Part shown: piece after piece, positions 26,789-37,028 of the stretch
How positions within the stretch are numbered: the first letter of the stretch is position 1
How the letters are laid out: the number at the start of each line of letters is the position of its first letter
From: Candidatus Brocadia sp. WS118
GTDB taxonomy: Bacteria; Planctomycetota; Brocadiia; Brocadiales; Brocadiaceae
NCBI GenBank assembly: GCA_007618135.1
Contig: PHFX01000006.1
Location: 28,255-92,254, forward strand
Length of the DNA stretch: 64,000 nt
Direction: 5' to 3'
The notes under the pieces: model-generated
What the model saw: the letters and a program-made list of their open reading frames with translations, nothing else
Database searches by the model: none
What the model was told of the DNA's origin: nothing
Translations under genes and position numbers: made by a program

Positions 26789-27292
26789 TGTGCCGCGGTT
26801 CAGCGGCGGCTGGGCAAGCAGGCGCTGCCAATAGGTGATCCACAAGAAACGGAATACGTAGCGCGGGTGGTTTATCCCCCGCCAATATTGCTAACGAATG
26901 GGGCAGACCACAAGGGATCGGCTCTACATTTTTCAAAATACTAAATTGTTACAAAGAATTTACACCAAGGGAGGAAAAAATTATGTTTGGAAGTTTTCGA
27001 AAGCCTGATTAAATTTGGCTATGATTATCTTTATGAAAACGCCTCCTGGTTGCTGCGTCCCAAAGACGTAATCAAAATGGAATGATAGATCTTTGGGGGA
27101 GATTATGAAAGTATTTGACCTGTTTCAGGAATTGTGTTAGAATTCCTCAATTAAAATTCCAAGGAGAAAGGGCGAAGGGGAGAAGTACAAGGGCATACGG
27201 AAGACTTTTCCATTTCTCTCTTTCTCCTTAATCTTTTTCACGGATATTGTGCATTTTTAACGTATTCTGTTTTTTGGAGAAAAATAAAACGT
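26789..27292. other. Degenerate intergenic stretch upstream of the NDK gene
   Basis: No intact gene. At 26980-27086 a ribosome-binding-like GGGAGG and an ATG (26983) lead into a short frame that shifts by one base and would then read FESLIKFGYDYLYENASWLL before a TGA, suggesting a decayed small ORF. From 27130 to 27290 the DNA is purine-rich and then T-rich without features. Confidence 0.35.
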
Positions 27293-28483
27293 ATGGCCGA
27301 TGAATTAACCTATGCATTGATTACTCCTTACAGCCTTTTAAAAAGCCGTACCGGCGGTATTTTGGGCCGTTTGCTTTCATTGACAAGCCTGGATTTTGTG
27401 GGCGTAACCATGTTTGCGCCGAGCGATGCCTTTGTCGATAAATATTGTGCGACCATCGAGGAACAAGACTGCAAACCGTCCTGGAAAAAGGTCATGAAAG
27501 ACTATATCAACAGTAATTTCCGGAAGGTGAACAAGTTTGGAATTACCAACCGGATGGTATTGCTTTTCTTTAAAGGTCCCCGCGCCCTCGAAAAGCTGAA
27601 GGATGACGTGATCGGACCGATTACCAGTTTCCAGGGACACACAATTCGGGGCAGCTTCGGAGATTTTGTAGAGAGTTCGGATGGCAAAATCGAATATTTT
27701 GAACCGGCGGTGGTATCCGCGGCAGACCATCGCACGAACGACAAACAATTAGCCTTGTTTGCCGAATATTTGCCAAGTGATGGGGGTGTTTTGGAGGATA
27801 TTGTAACATTTTCCGAAGGGGTGAAGGCGGAAACAACCCTGGTCATTCTCAAGCCCTTTGAGGAACAGAGTCCGTTGCCCGGTAATATGATTGATATGTT
27901 TTCAAGAACGGGTTTGTTTATTGTCGGGGTAAAGCTATTAAGGATGAGCATTGCCCAGGCGGAGGATTTTTATGGCCCGTTAATCAACATCTTCCGGGAA
28001 AAATTAAAGCCCAAGCCGGAAAAGATCGCTGAAAAGCTCAAAGAAAGTTTTAAGCCAGCCTTTGCCTTTGAAGTGCCGAATGCGATCGTTCATGACCATG
28101 CGGTGCAATTGTCAGAACAACTCAAGGATATGAATGCCAGGAACGAATTTAACAAGATTGTGCAGTACATGACGGGGTTGGATCCTGAAAAATCAAGTCC
28201 GGCGGAAAAGAAAAAACCAGGAACCGCCCGATGCCTTGCCCTGTTGTATCGCGGCCCGGATGCCATTCATAAAATACGAAATATACTCGGCCCCACGGAT
28301 TCAAAGAAAGGCGAACCAGGCAAGGTCCGCAGGATTTACGGCGAGGATATCATGAAAAACGCGGCGCACGCCTCAGATGCCGTTGAAAATGCAGAACGTG
28401 AACGAAAGATTATCGGGTTGTGGGATAATAAAGGCCCCTGCGAGCTGAAAGAGATGATCGAAAATTATTTGCGGTCAAAGTAA
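27293..28483 (+). CDS. Double-domain nucleoside diphosphate kinase-like protein
   Basis: 396 residues containing two NDK-like domains. The first half (residues 1-165) includes LLFFKGPRALEKLKDDVIGP and ends SAADHRTNDKQLALFAEYLP, where the expected NxxHxSD active site is altered. The second half (about 180-396) has TTLVILKPFEEQ, ARCLALLYRGPDAIHKIRNILGP and the good active site MKNAAHASDAVENAERE. A helical insertion of about 50 residues splits the second domain. It resembles predicted tandem NDK proteins of planctomycetes. Phosphotransfer activity may reside only in the second unit. It starts an operon with an MBL hydrolase 2 bp later. Confidence 0.7.
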   Translation: MADELTYALITPYSLLKSRTGGILGRLLSLTSLDFVGVTMFAPSDAFVDKYCATIEEQDCKPSWKKVMKDYINSNFRKVNKFGITNRMVLLFFKGPRALEKLKDDVIGPITSFQGHTIRGSFGDFVESSDGKIEYFEPAVVSAADHRTNDKQLALFAEYLPSDGGVLEDIVTFSEGVKAETTLVILKPFEEQSPLPGNMIDMFSRTGLFIVGVKLLRMSIAQAEDFYGPLINIFREKLKPKPEKIAEKLKESFKPAFAFEVPNAIVHDHAVQLSEQLKDMNARNEFNKIVQYMTGLDPEKSSPAEKKKPGTARCLALLYRGPDAIHKIRNILGPTDSKKGEPGKVRRIYGEDIMKNAAHASDAVENAERERKIIGLWDNKGPCELKEMIENYLRSK

Positions 28484-28485
28484 GT

Positions 28486-29160
28486 ATGCTGATACACAAG
28501 ATACCGGTAGGACCTTTACACGTGTGTTGTTACATTGTCATGGATAAGGACGCTGCTGAGGCGATGGTTGTCGATCCCGGCGCAGATGCGGGAACGATTA
28601 TCGCTTTTCTGAAAAAGAAACGGCTGCTTCTGAAAAATATCGTAATTACCCATGGACATGGTGACCATATTGGCGCCAATGCTGAGCTCAAAAAAGCCTT
28701 TCCTGATGGGCAAATCTGTGTTCATGAAGCAGACCAGGATATGCTCCCGTACCCGGCAAAAAACCTTTCCATCCTTGCCGCTTTTTATGGGGGCACAACG
28801 GTGAGGTCGCCTATGGCAGACCGATTGCTGAACGATGGAGATACGGTTACCGTCGGAAAACATGCCTTTGAAATAATTCACACACCCGGACACACGCCGG
28901 GTGGAATATGCCTGTACTATAAAAATCCGGATCATGAAAACCCCCCTGTCCTGTTTTCGGGGGACACCCTTTTCAAAGAAGGGGTTGGCAGGACAGATTT
29001 CCCAGGTTGTAATGAAAAAAAACTCATACAAGCCATTAAGGAACGATTGTTTGTGCTGGACGAAAAAACCATCGTGTATCCCGGTCACGGGCCGTCAACG
29101 ACAATAGCAGAAGAGAAGAAAAACAATCCTTTTGTTGCTGAGGTAATGCTCCATGGTTGA
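28486..29160 (+). CDS. MBL-fold metallo-hydrolase, glyoxalase II-like
   Basis: 224 residues with the full metal-binding set: THGHGDHIGAN (HxHxDH), HTPGHTPGGICL, SGDTLFKEGVGRTDFPGC and a terminal GHG in VYPGHGPSTT. The length and the G-R-T-D-F pattern fit the glyoxalase II-like YcbL group, thiolester or lactone hydrolases of the cytoplasm. Its start is 2 bases after the NDK stop and its end overlaps the gyrA start by 8 bp, so translation of all three genes is coupled. Confidence 0.85.
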   Translation: MLIHKIPVGPLHVCCYIVMDKDAAEAMVVDPGADAGTIIAFLKKKRLLLKNIVITHGHGDHIGANAELKKAFPDGQICVHEADQDMLPYPAKNLSILAAFYGGTTVRSPMADRLLNDGDTVTVGKHAFEIIHTPGHTPGGICLYYKNPDHENPPVLFSGDTLFKEGVGRTDFPGCNEKKLIQAIKERLFVLDEKTIVYPGHGPSTTIAEEKKNNPFVAEVMLHG

Positions 29161-31666
29161 AAGAAGAGAAAATATAAAAGAATTATTTATAGAAGAAGAG
29201 ATGAAGGATTCGTATCTGAGCTATGCCATGAGCGTCATCATGAGCCGCGCACTTCCGGACGTCAGGGATGGGCTGAAACCATCACAGAGGCGCATCCTGG
29301 TGGCCATGAATGATCTCGGTCTCGGCCCCCGTTCTAAATTCAGGAAATGCGCCAAGATTGCAGGCGATACAACAGGTAACTATCATCCCCACGGGGAACA
29401 GGTGGTGTATCCAACCCTCGTCCGCATGGCGCAGGATTTTAATTACCGGTATCCGCTGGTTGAGGGACAGGGGAATTTTGGCTCTATTGATGGTGACCCG
29501 CCAGCGGCAATGCGTTACACGGAAGCCCGCATGACCGAAGCAACGATGATTATTATGGAAGATTTGGAGAGGGAAACCGTTGATTATGTGCCCAATTATG
29601 ACGATACCCGGACGGAGCCGGTTGTTCTTCCTTCGAAATTTCCCAATTTACTGTGTAACGGATGCTCTGGTATAGCGGTTGGGATGGCCACAAGCATTCC
29701 GCCTCATAATGTCAATGAGATCTGCGATGGAGTTATCGCAGTTATTGATAACGCAGAGATTACCGTTGATGAATTAATGAAGATTATCAAGGGTCCTGAT
29801 TTTCCCACCGGGGCCTTAATCTGCGGTATGGAAGGGATCAGGGAAGGATACAGAACCGGGCGCGGAACGATTATCGTCAGGGCACGAGCTCATACAGAAA
29901 CGTCCAAGAGCGGGAGGAAAAGCATTGTTGTGACGGAGATACCTTATCAGCTAAACCGGGACAATATTCTGGAGCGAATTGCTGAATTGGTGAGAGAAGA
30001 CCAGATTAAGGGCATTTCGGATATCCGCAATGAAAGTGATCGCGATGGAAGCCGTCTGGTCATTGATCTGAAGAAAGGGGAGGATGAAGAAGTTGTTTTA
30101 AACCAGCTCTATAAACATACCAAACTCCAGGATAGTTTCAGCATCATCATGATTGCCCTGATCAACAATCGGCCGGAAACGCTCAACCTGAAGCAGATGC
30201 TGGTTTACTATATCGAGCATCGAAAGGTTGTTATCATACGCAGAACGAAATATTTGCTGGAAAAGGCACAAGCCCGCGCCCATATCCTGGAAGGGTTGCG
30301 GATCGCCCTGCAAAATATTGACAGAATCATCCAGTTGATCAAGACCTCCGATTCCATTGAAACGGCGCGGCGGGGACTCATGAGTGAATTCTCCCTCTCG
30401 GAACTTCAGGCAAACGCCATTCTTGACATGAAACTCCAGAGGTTGACGGGGCTTGAACAGGGAAAGATCGAGGAAGAGTATAAAAAGTTATGCGCCGATA
30501 TTAAGGGGTATCAGGCGATCCTGGCCAATGAGAAGCTGGTGCTGGACATTATCAAAAAAGACGTGGAGGAAGTGAAGGAACGCTTCGGAGACAAACGCCG
30601 CACGGAGATCGTTGGCGCCGTTACTGATCTGAATATAGAAGACCTCATTGCCGAGGAAAATGTTGCCGTCATTATCAGCCACGAAGGGTATATTAAGCGA
30701 TTGCCCCTGACCGCTTACCGGAAACAACACCGCGGCGGCAAGGGTGTCTCCGGCGCCGATATGAAGGAAGGGGATTTCATAGAGCATCTCTTTGTGGCTT
30801 CAACCCATGATTACATCCTGTTTTTTACCGACCAGGGCAGGGTTTACTGGCTCAAGGTTTACGATGTGCCGCAAATGGCCAGAACGGCCAAAGGAAGGGC
30901 GCTTATCAATCTGCTTGAGTTAAAGGAAGATGAAAACGTAACTTCTCTCATTCCCGTAAGGGATTTTGACGAACGGCAGCTGGTGATGGCGACCAGGAAT
31001 GGGATTGTTAAAAAGACGGTATTACGTGCGTATGGTAATCCGAAAAAGGGCGGCATTATTGCTATTAACCTGGATGAGGGAGACAAGCTGATCGGCGTTA
31101 AATTAACCCATGGGAAACAGGATATCATCCTGGGCACCGAACAGGGAAAGGCCATGCGTTTCTCCGAAGAAGATGTCAGGACCATGGGGCGCGTAACTCA
31201 CGGGGTGAAAGGAATCACCCTCAAGGAGGGTGATAAAGTCAGGGACATGGTAATCGTAGACGAGCAGGCAACGCTGCTGACGGTTTGTGAAAAGGGGTTT
31301 GGAAAGCGCACCGATTTTGCTGAATATCCCGTTCATCGCAGGGGTGGACAAGGCGTCATTAATATTAAAACCACCGACAGGAACGGAAAGGTTGTGGCAC
31401 TGATTGATGTAAGAGACGAAGACGAGCTGATCATGATTACCGCACGGGGACAGGTAATTCGTACACCGGTAAATACCATTCGCTCCATCGGAAGGAATAC
31501 CCAGGGGGTTACGCTCTTTTCTATAGAGGAAGGAGACAAGCTGGTTTCCGTTGCTCGTGTTGTGCCGGAAGAGACAAAAGAAGAACCTGGCACTGAAGAA
31601 ACGGCAAGAGAAACGGATGAAGGAAAAGGTGACGATGGAGGCATCCAGGAGGACGCCCCTGAGTAA
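29153..31666 (+). CDS. gyrA: DNA gyrase subunit A
   Basis: 837 residues. The N-terminal domain shows [20 protein letters not shown] and [15 protein letters not shown]; the catalytic tyrosine is Tyr122 in [10 protein letters not shown]. The six-bladed C-terminal domain has the GyrA box as QHRGGKG (usual QRRGGKG), which argues for gyrase rather than topoisomerase IV ParC. The C-terminus is an acidic tail ([20 protein letters not shown]). With GyrB it introduces negative supercoils. The ATG overlaps the end of the MBL gene. Confidence 0.97.
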   Translation: MVERRENIKELFIEEEMKDSYLSYAMSVIMSRALPDVRDGLKPSQRRILVAMNDLGLGPRSKFRKCAKIAGDTTGNYHPHGEQVVYPTLVRMAQDFNYRYPLVEGQGNFGSIDGDPPAAMRYTEARMTEATMIIMEDLERETVDYVPNYDDTRTEPVVLPSKFPNLLCNGCSGIAVGMATSIPPHNVNEICDGVIAVIDNAEITVDELMKIIKGPDFPTGALICGMEGIREGYRTGRGTIIVRARAHTETSKSGRKSIVVTEIPYQLNRDNILERIAELVREDQIKGISDIRNESDRDGSRLVIDLKKGEDEEVVLNQLYKHTKLQDSFSIIMIALINNRPETLNLKQMLVYYIEHRKVVIIRRTKYLLEKAQARAHILEGLRIALQNIDRIIQLIKTSDSIETARRGLMSEFSLSELQANAILDMKLQRLTGLEQGKIEEEYKKLCADIKGYQAILANEKLVLDIIKKDVEEVKERFGDKRRTEIVGAVTDLNIEDLIAEENVAVIISHEGYIKRLPLTAYRKQHRGGKGVSGADMKEGDFIEHLFVASTHDYILFFTDQGRVYWLKVYDVPQMARTAKGRALINLLELKEDENVTSLIPVRDFDERQLVMATRNGIVKKTVLRAYGNPKKGGIIAINLDEGDKLIGVKLTHGKQDIILGTEQGKAMRFSEEDVRTMGRVTHGVKGITLKEGDKVRDMVIVDEQATLLTVCEKGFGKRTDFAEYPVHRRGGQGVINIKTTDRNGKVVALIDVRDEDELIMITARGQVIRTPVNTIRSIGRNTQGVTLFSIEEGDKLVSVARVVPEETKEEPGTEETARETDEGKGDDGGIQEDAPE

Positions 31667-31848
31667 AACACACAAACGCCTGTCATGGTATTTTCTTTGC
31701 TTGAATTCAAAAATCATCGCATACTATTTTTCTTTATTGAGGAGGTGGAAGCTGAGTCCTGCTGGCGATTGTTGGTTACCTTTTCATGGGATTCCTAAAA
31801 CCTTATCCCACCTTTCCACACAAACATTCCTGAAAAAGCACTGCACGA

Positions 31849-32640
31849 ATGACCCGAAAATTCTCCCTATCGGCCTGTATTATTACGTTTAACGAAGAAT
31901 CACGCATCCGCGATTGCCTTGAGAGTGTAAAGTGGGTCGATGAGATTATTGTGGTGGATTCATTGAGCACCGATAAGACGGTGGATATTTGCAGGGAATA
32001 TACCCATCAGGTATATCAACGGGCATGGCCGGGAAATATCGATCAGAAGAACTACACCATTGGCCTGGCAAAGAGCGATTGGCTCCTGTGTCTGGATGCC
32101 GATGAAAGACTTTCGCCCGGACTTATGGAAGAAATTCAGAAAGCTATTCGTGACCCGGAGGATGTTCTGGGGTTCTTTTTCCCCAGGCGCAGTTTTTATT
32201 TAGGCCGGTGGATTTGCCATGGAGAGTGGTATCCTGATCACCAATTGCGGCTCTTCAAGAGGGGCTGCGGACAATGGCAAGGCACAAATCCTCATGGACG
32301 GGTTGTCGTGCAGGGGAAGACCAGGTATATGAAACACGATCTGTATCACTTCAATTATAAAAACTTTGCCCATCAGTTGAGGACGATAGATACCTATTCC
32401 ACAATCTTTGCTGATGTTACGGCAGATCGTGGCAAGGGTTTTGGCCTGTTCAAACTGCTCTTTCAACCCCTGTATAAATTTATCAGAGGATATTTCTTCA
32501 AGCGGGGTTTTCTGGATGGTCTACCTGGATTTATTATTGCAACTTCGAGCGCCTTCTATATTTTTGTAAAACAGGTAAAGCTCTGGGAACGGCTACAGAA
32601 CCGTGAGATAAAAAAAGCAGGCGAAAAGGGCAAAAGGTAG
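31849..32640 (+). CDS. Family 2 glycosyltransferase, WaaE/KdtX-like
   Basis: 263 residues with the GT-A nucleotide-sugar fold: LSACIITFNEESRIRDCLES, VDEIIVVDSLSTDKT, and the metal-binding DxD-type LCLDADERLSP. The later segments FYLGRWICHGEWYPDHQLRL and a C-terminal hydrophobic helix are typical of the WaaE/KdtX lipopolysaccharide core glycosyltransferases. It is followed 11 bp later by a WaaP-like kinase gene, which supports a role in core oligosaccharide or related glycan decoration at the inner membrane. The exact sugar is not deducible. Confidence 0.85.
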   Translation: MTRKFSLSACIITFNEESRIRDCLESVKWVDEIIVVDSLSTDKTVDICREYTHQVYQRAWPGNIDQKNYTIGLAKSDWLLCLDADERLSPGLMEEIQKAIRDPEDVLGFFFPRRSFYLGRWICHGEWYPDHQLRLFKRGCGQWQGTNPHGRVVVQGKTRYMKHDLYHFNYKNFAHQLRTIDTYSTIFADVTADRGKGFGLFKLLFQPLYKFIRGYFFKRGFLDGLPGFIIATSSAFYIFVKQVKLWERLQNREIKKAGEKGKR

Positions 32641-32651
32641 GGTGGCGTTCG

Positions 32652-34130
32652 ATGCAATTCTTCCGGCAGGTAGTGAGTTTTTTTCGTTTCCCTTTTTCCG
32701 TACCGAACCCTTCTGCGTTTGACGGATACCTGTCGAGGACGATCGGCCGCGTTCACTGGCTTATCCATAGACAGCACTCTTTTCTTGTCCCATTTCTTGA
32801 GCAGATCAAAGATGCTACCACGGAGACCCTGCTGGCAACTCCCCTTTTCAGGCGGCACCAATATAAAAGGATGGGTGAATTTAAAATTACCCATGGAAGC
32901 GGGAGCGAGACATATCTCGTGAAGATATATAACTATCCCCGTCTGTTTCAAAAGATAAAGCAGTGCTTCAAGCACACACGGGGTTTTCACGAGTTTAACA
33001 CAACCTATCTGGCAGCGATGAGAGGCGTCCCGGTAGAAGTGCCTGTTGCCTGCGGAGAACGAAAATATCTGTTTACAAAAGAGTCGTATATCATCATGAG
33101 AAAAATTGCGCATAGTCAGTCGATACGGGAATATTTTAGAGGCAATACCCTGCTGAAAGAAAGAAGGGATGTTTTGAAGGAATTCGGCAGGCTTGCAAAA
33201 AATATTCATGAAACAGGTGTGCAACAGGATGCGTTTTCACTGGATAATTTTTTGGTATATGATGAAAACGGAAGCAAACGGATCATCGTAATCGACTTTG
33301 AAATGGTTTCAGTTCACACAAAAAGCCTTCCGGAAAAGCTCTGTTTCTGGTATCTGGCGAAATTGAACCGCGAGAAAGCTAGTTTCACCAATACGGAACG
33401 GATCAGATTTCTCCGGTCGTACATTGGCAGCGATTTCAGCCGGTGTAAGAGAGCAGCACGGCGCATCGAGTCCACAACGGTGCAGATACAAAAGAAGGGA
33501 GCCAAAAAGTCATCAAGACTTTGCGTTCGTGAAAACAAGAAATTCGGCGTCTTCAAAAGCGCCCGGTTCTATGGATTTTACCGGAGGAATTACCCGGCAG
33601 AAACCCTGGAAAAGGCATTGCATACTATGGGAGAAACAGACCGTGACGACGTTTTGGTAAATCATCTCCGCATCGTACGGGTTTCTCAAAGCAGTCCATC
33701 GCGGACTGATTATCGCAGCATGAAACAATTATGGATGAATGCAAATGCCTTGTTTGCATTAAAAATTAACGTGCCCATCCCTGTGGGTGTCTTTACAAGA
33801 CATTTTCCAGGTGGGCGGAACGAAGGATTCTTTATCTCTGAGATGCCGGATAACTGCATCCCCTTGAGTCGGCGCCCTGATTTGTTTTCTGATCAAAAGC
33901 TTTTATTTTCCCTGGCAAGGCTGGGAGAGCAAGTTTCACCCTTTGGCGTCTTGAATAAGAACTTGCGTTTTCAGGATATCCTTGTTCAGATGCAGGGTGA
34001 CCGTCTTAAGTGTTATCTGGGAAATTATCATTCCTTTTCGATAAACCGGCTTCCGGGAGAAACAAACAAAACGGTCAATGCGCAGATAGTCAAATATCTA
34101 TTCCAGACGAACCATGCGCCGGTATCGTAG
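32652..34130 (+). CDS. WaaP/Kdo-kinase-like protein of envelope polysaccharide
   Basis: 492 residues. Residues about 75-230 resemble the eukaryote-like kinase fold of lipopolysaccharide kinases: ETYLVKIYNYPRLF (lysine region), YIIMRKIAHSQSIREY (hinge), and FSLDNFLVYDENGSKRIIVIDFEM with the Dx4N and IDF metal-binding parts. A second weaker unit near residues 370-480 (FALKINVPIPVGVFTRHFPG) may be a duplicated kinase-like domain. Substrate is probably a heptose or Kdo in a core oligosaccharide, given the neighbouring GT2 gene; this is inference. Confidence 0.65.
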   Translation: MQFFRQVVSFFRFPFSVPNPSAFDGYLSRTIGRVHWLIHRQHSFLVPFLEQIKDATTETLLATPLFRRHQYKRMGEFKITHGSGSETYLVKIYNYPRLFQKIKQCFKHTRGFHEFNTTYLAAMRGVPVEVPVACGERKYLFTKESYIIMRKIAHSQSIREYFRGNTLLKERRDVLKEFGRLAKNIHETGVQQDAFSLDNFLVYDENGSKRIIVIDFEMVSVHTKSLPEKLCFWYLAKLNREKASFTNTERIRFLRSYIGSDFSRCKRAARRIESTTVQIQKKGAKKSSRLCVRENKKFGVFKSARFYGFYRRNYPAETLEKALHTMGETDRDDVLVNHLRIVRVSQSSPSRTDYRSMKQLWMNANALFALKINVPIPVGVFTRHFPGGRNEGFFISEMPDNCIPLSRRPDLFSDQKLLFSLARLGEQVSPFGVLNKNLRFQDILVQMQGDRLKCYLGNYHSFSINRLPGETNKTVNAQIVKYLFQTNHAPVS

Positions 34131-34331
34131 TGATGCAAAGGCATTAAATAACCAAAAAATAAGATGGAGAATTTTAAAAATTGCAAGAAATCATACCCGC
34201 GTTAAAAGAATCAAGCCTGTTTTGTTCCATCGATGTTATTGAACTTATTAATGCAGATACGATCAAATTGTTGAAATTGAAAGGAAGGGGTAATTTGGAT
34301 AGGAGTGACAACCCACAATTCCTCGGATGTG
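34131..34331. other. Intergenic remnant between convergent genes
   Basis: A frame from a TTG near 34181 reads LQEIIPALKESSLFCSIDVI then ELINADTIKLLKLKG and breaks into unrelated residues before a TGA inside the neighbouring gene's 3' end. It looks like the N-terminal scrap of a small protein, with no start or stop support. No terminator hairpin with T-run is evident. Confidence 0.3.
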
Positions 34332-36788
34332 CTACTTTTCCATGCCATTTTTGAATTCCTCTATCTCTTTCCTTACAGGTTGCTGAGAATTTAATCGTAA
34401 TGTTTCGTTCACGTGGTACAATGCCCTGGTAGAATTATGGAGATGCTCGCCATAAATAATACCAAGCATTTTATGAGATAACGGGTTATTTGTTTGATAA
34501 TGAATTGATTGATGAAAGGCGTCTGCTGCTGCCTCATAATCCCCTTTCCGGTACAGAGCATTTCCCAGATAATAATATATCTCCCCATCGGTGGGATTAT
34601 ATTTTATGGCCTCTTTTAATTCAGAGATACCTTCATTTTCCATGCCTTTTGAAATATAAGCGTTTCCCAGGTTACAGTGGGCATTACTATCTTTTGAATT
34701 ATATTGTAACGCTCGCTTGAGTTCTCTGATCGCACGATCGGTTGATCCGCGGGTTAAATGTACTCCGGCCAAATTGTTGTGTACGTCCGCATTGTCAAAT
34801 CCAAGTGCGACAGCTTTGTTTAACTCATCGAGAGCCCTGACATAATTTCCTTTTTGTGCGTGGGCAATGCCGAGGTTATTATGTGCATTAGCCAGTTTCG
34901 GGTTAAGTCGGAGTGCAGTCTCGAATTCCACCATAGCATCTTCATATCTTTCCATACGCATATGAACAATTCCCAAATTATTGTGAGCATCGGCAAAGGC
35001 AGGGTCTAGCTCAATTGCTGTCTTGTATTCTGCCAGCGCTCTCTTGAAATCTCCCGTTTCCTTATAGGTATTACCCAGATTGTTGTGTATAAAGGGGATT
35101 ACGGAGTTTATTTTTAATGCTTTTTTGAACTCGGCAACAGCCTCGCTATAATGCCTGTTCTCATAATACACAAGCCCAAGGTTGTCGTAATAATTGGGGT
35201 TAAAAGGGTTGCGCTGGATTGCTTTTTTGTAAGAGTTAATAGCTCTGTCGAAAAGATACCGGTTTTTGTATATGCCCCCGATATTATTATAGGCATCAGC
35301 ATGACCCGGGTTGTAACGCAATACTTCCAGATATTCTTCGATGGCAGCCTCTGACTTGCCATTCCTTTCGTAGGCATTTCCCATGTTATAGTGCGCATCT
35401 ACGTCTCTTGGATTTATTTCCATCGTCTTTTTGTATTCTGATTCGGCATAGTCATAGAACCCTTTTTTACTATATGAAACGCCAAGATTAATATGGGCTC
35501 GGGCACTCTCAGGCTCACGGTTGATCGTTGAATGCCAAAGGGTGAAATCTTCAAGCCATATCCCATTCCGGTGAATACTCATGATACCCGCCATAACGAT
35601 AATTGCACCAAAACCTATCGTGACTAATTTATTTTTCACACGGTAGTTCTGAACAATGATACCAACAACCCCTGAGAAGCCCATAAGAGGAATGTAGAGA
35701 TATCGCTCTGCCATAATATTTCCAAGGGGGATGATGTTTGAAACAGGCAAGAGCGTAATAAAGAACCATGATGCAAAAAACCAACATCGTTTATCATACC
35801 TGCACAGTTGTGTTATCAAGACAACTGCGGTAACAATCAAAAGCGCTGAAATTATCAAAGAAATATTCCCATTCGTTGCTGGTGGCACTACGTAATCTGC
35901 ATTGAGGTCACAGGGGAAAAATAAGATCTTAAGATATGATGCAAGAACCTTGACCATGACAAATATATTGTCATGATACTGATCTAGCCTGATGTATATA
36001 TGCCGGAACAGCGCGAAACGAATGAACAGATAAAAACCGGTAATGACAAGATAACCGAGATAAATACCCTTCATCCTTTTTGCAAATGCTTGCCGGGTAA
36101 TGGTTGAAGAAAAACAAAAAAGATTATGTAATACAAGAAGGATGGGCAAGGTAACTGACATCTCTTTTGAAAAGAGGGACAGGAGATATGAAAATAAGCT
36201 TCCGGTATAATACAGCAGGAATTTTCCCGGTGATAAAGGTTTTTTGTCAGCTTTCAGGAACAGAATAAAAGAAATTAGGAAAAAGAGCGCTGCCAGGAGA
36301 TCCTCTCGGTAACTAATAGAATTCACCGTCTCGGTAAGTACCGGATGGGTGGCAAACAGTAATGCTGCTATGAAACTGAAGGTGTTTACTCTCACAACGT
36401 GCTTAAGAAACAGGTAAAATAACACGACATTTGCCGATTGCAGAAAGACGTTTGTGAGATGAAAACCTTTGGGATTTAAACCCCAAAGGAAATAATCAAT
36501 AACATACGATACCGTAACAACGGGACGATAACTCAACTCTCCAGAAAGGATAAAATAATGAGAGGAAAAGATGAAGTGGATGTTTTTCCAGCTTTTAATA
36601 AGACTATTCGTAACAACCGTAACAGAATCATCATACACAAAGGCGTTGTTTAAGGTATTAAAAAAGACAATGCCCGATATTGCTGACAGAAGAAGACAGG
36701 GGGTTGTGAGTTCCAGATATTTATTCAATTTCAGGAGGAATTTCTTGTGATATGGCAGAAGAGATAATATTCGTATCAACAGCATCAT
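34332..36788 (-). CDS. Multi-TM mannosyltransferase-like protein with C-terminal TPR array (TMTC-like)
   Basis: 818 residues. The N-terminal half (to about 420) has some ten transmembrane helices, with the luminal-type motif NAFVYDDSVTVVTN after the first and SYRPVVTVSYVIDYFLWGLN, like TMTC/PMT-type GT-C glycosyltransferases. The C-terminal half has about eleven TPR units such as DVDAHYNMGNAYERNGKSEA and FADAHNNLGIVHMRMERYED. Such proteins are thought to transfer mannose or another sugar from a lipid carrier to extracytoplasmic protein, with TPRs binding the acceptor. The acidic DD in the first loop is kept. Divergent from the Re-citrate synthase gene. Confidence 0.8.
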   Translation of the reverse strand: MMLLIRILSLLPYHKKFLLKLNKYLELTTPCLLLSAISGIVFFNTLNNAFVYDDSVTVVTNSLIKSWKNIHFIFSSHYFILSGELSYRPVVTVSYVIDYFLWGLNPKGFHLTNVFLQSANVVLFYLFLKHVVRVNTFSFIAALLFATHPVLTETVNSISYREDLLAALFFLISFILFLKADKKPLSPGKFLLYYTGSLFSYLLSLFSKEMSVTLPILLVLHNLFCFSSTITRQAFAKRMKGIYLGYLVITGFYLFIRFALFRHIYIRLDQYHDNIFVMVKVLASYLKILFFPCDLNADYVVPPATNGNISLIISALLIVTAVVLITQLCRYDKRCWFFASWFFITLLPVSNIIPLGNIMAERYLYIPLMGFSGVVGIIVQNYRVKNKLVTIGFGAIIVMAGIMSIHRNGIWLEDFTLWHSTINREPESARAHINLGVSYSKKGFYDYAESEYKKTMEINPRDVDAHYNMGNAYERNGKSEAAIEEYLEVLRYNPGHADAYNNIGGIYKNRYLFDRAINSYKKAIQRNPFNPNYYDNLGLVYYENRHYSEAVAEFKKALKINSVIPFIHNNLGNTYKETGDFKRALAEYKTAIELDPAFADAHNNLGIVHMRMERYEDAMVEFETALRLNPKLANAHNNLGIAHAQKGNYVRALDELNKAVALGFDNADVHNNLAGVHLTRGSTDRAIRELKRALQYNSKDSNAHCNLGNAYISKGMENEGISELKEAIKYNPTDGEIYYYLGNALYRKGDYEAAADAFHQSIHYQTNNPLSHKMLGIIYGEHLHNSTRALYHVNETLRLNSQQPVRKEIEEFKNGMEK

Positions 36789-37028
36789 TAGACTGAAGGA
36801 AAAAGTTTAGCATATACGTGAGAAGATTGCAATGAACGACTTGAGTGAAAAACAACCGTTGCTGTAGCACTACTAAAAAGAAAAGTTATTGGGAATATGG
36901 GCACGTCTGACTTCCTGATCATTTCGCTTGACTTATGGAAATATTCCATTAGAATTTGGGATGAATCCTAATTTAGGATTTTTCTGTTATTATTGATAAA
37001 TAAAAATATCAATAGGGGGAAACTGAAG

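Noticed and set aside
26837..26945. Plus-strand fragment reading DPQETEYVARVV...HFSKY
   Set aside because: Looks protein-like but has no start and no family I can name; noted only as degenerate DNA.
28516..29088. 190-codon open frame on the minus strand
   Set aside because: It lies wholly antisense to the MBL hydrolase gene, whose metal motifs are clear, and its translation has no family resemblance.
31103..31717. 204-codon open frame on the minus strand
   Set aside because: Antisense to the end of gyrA; no start signal, composition unlike a protein.
32556..33224. 222-codon minus-strand frame
   Set aside because: Spans the 3' end of the GT2 gene and the kinase gene in antisense; shadow of real coding.
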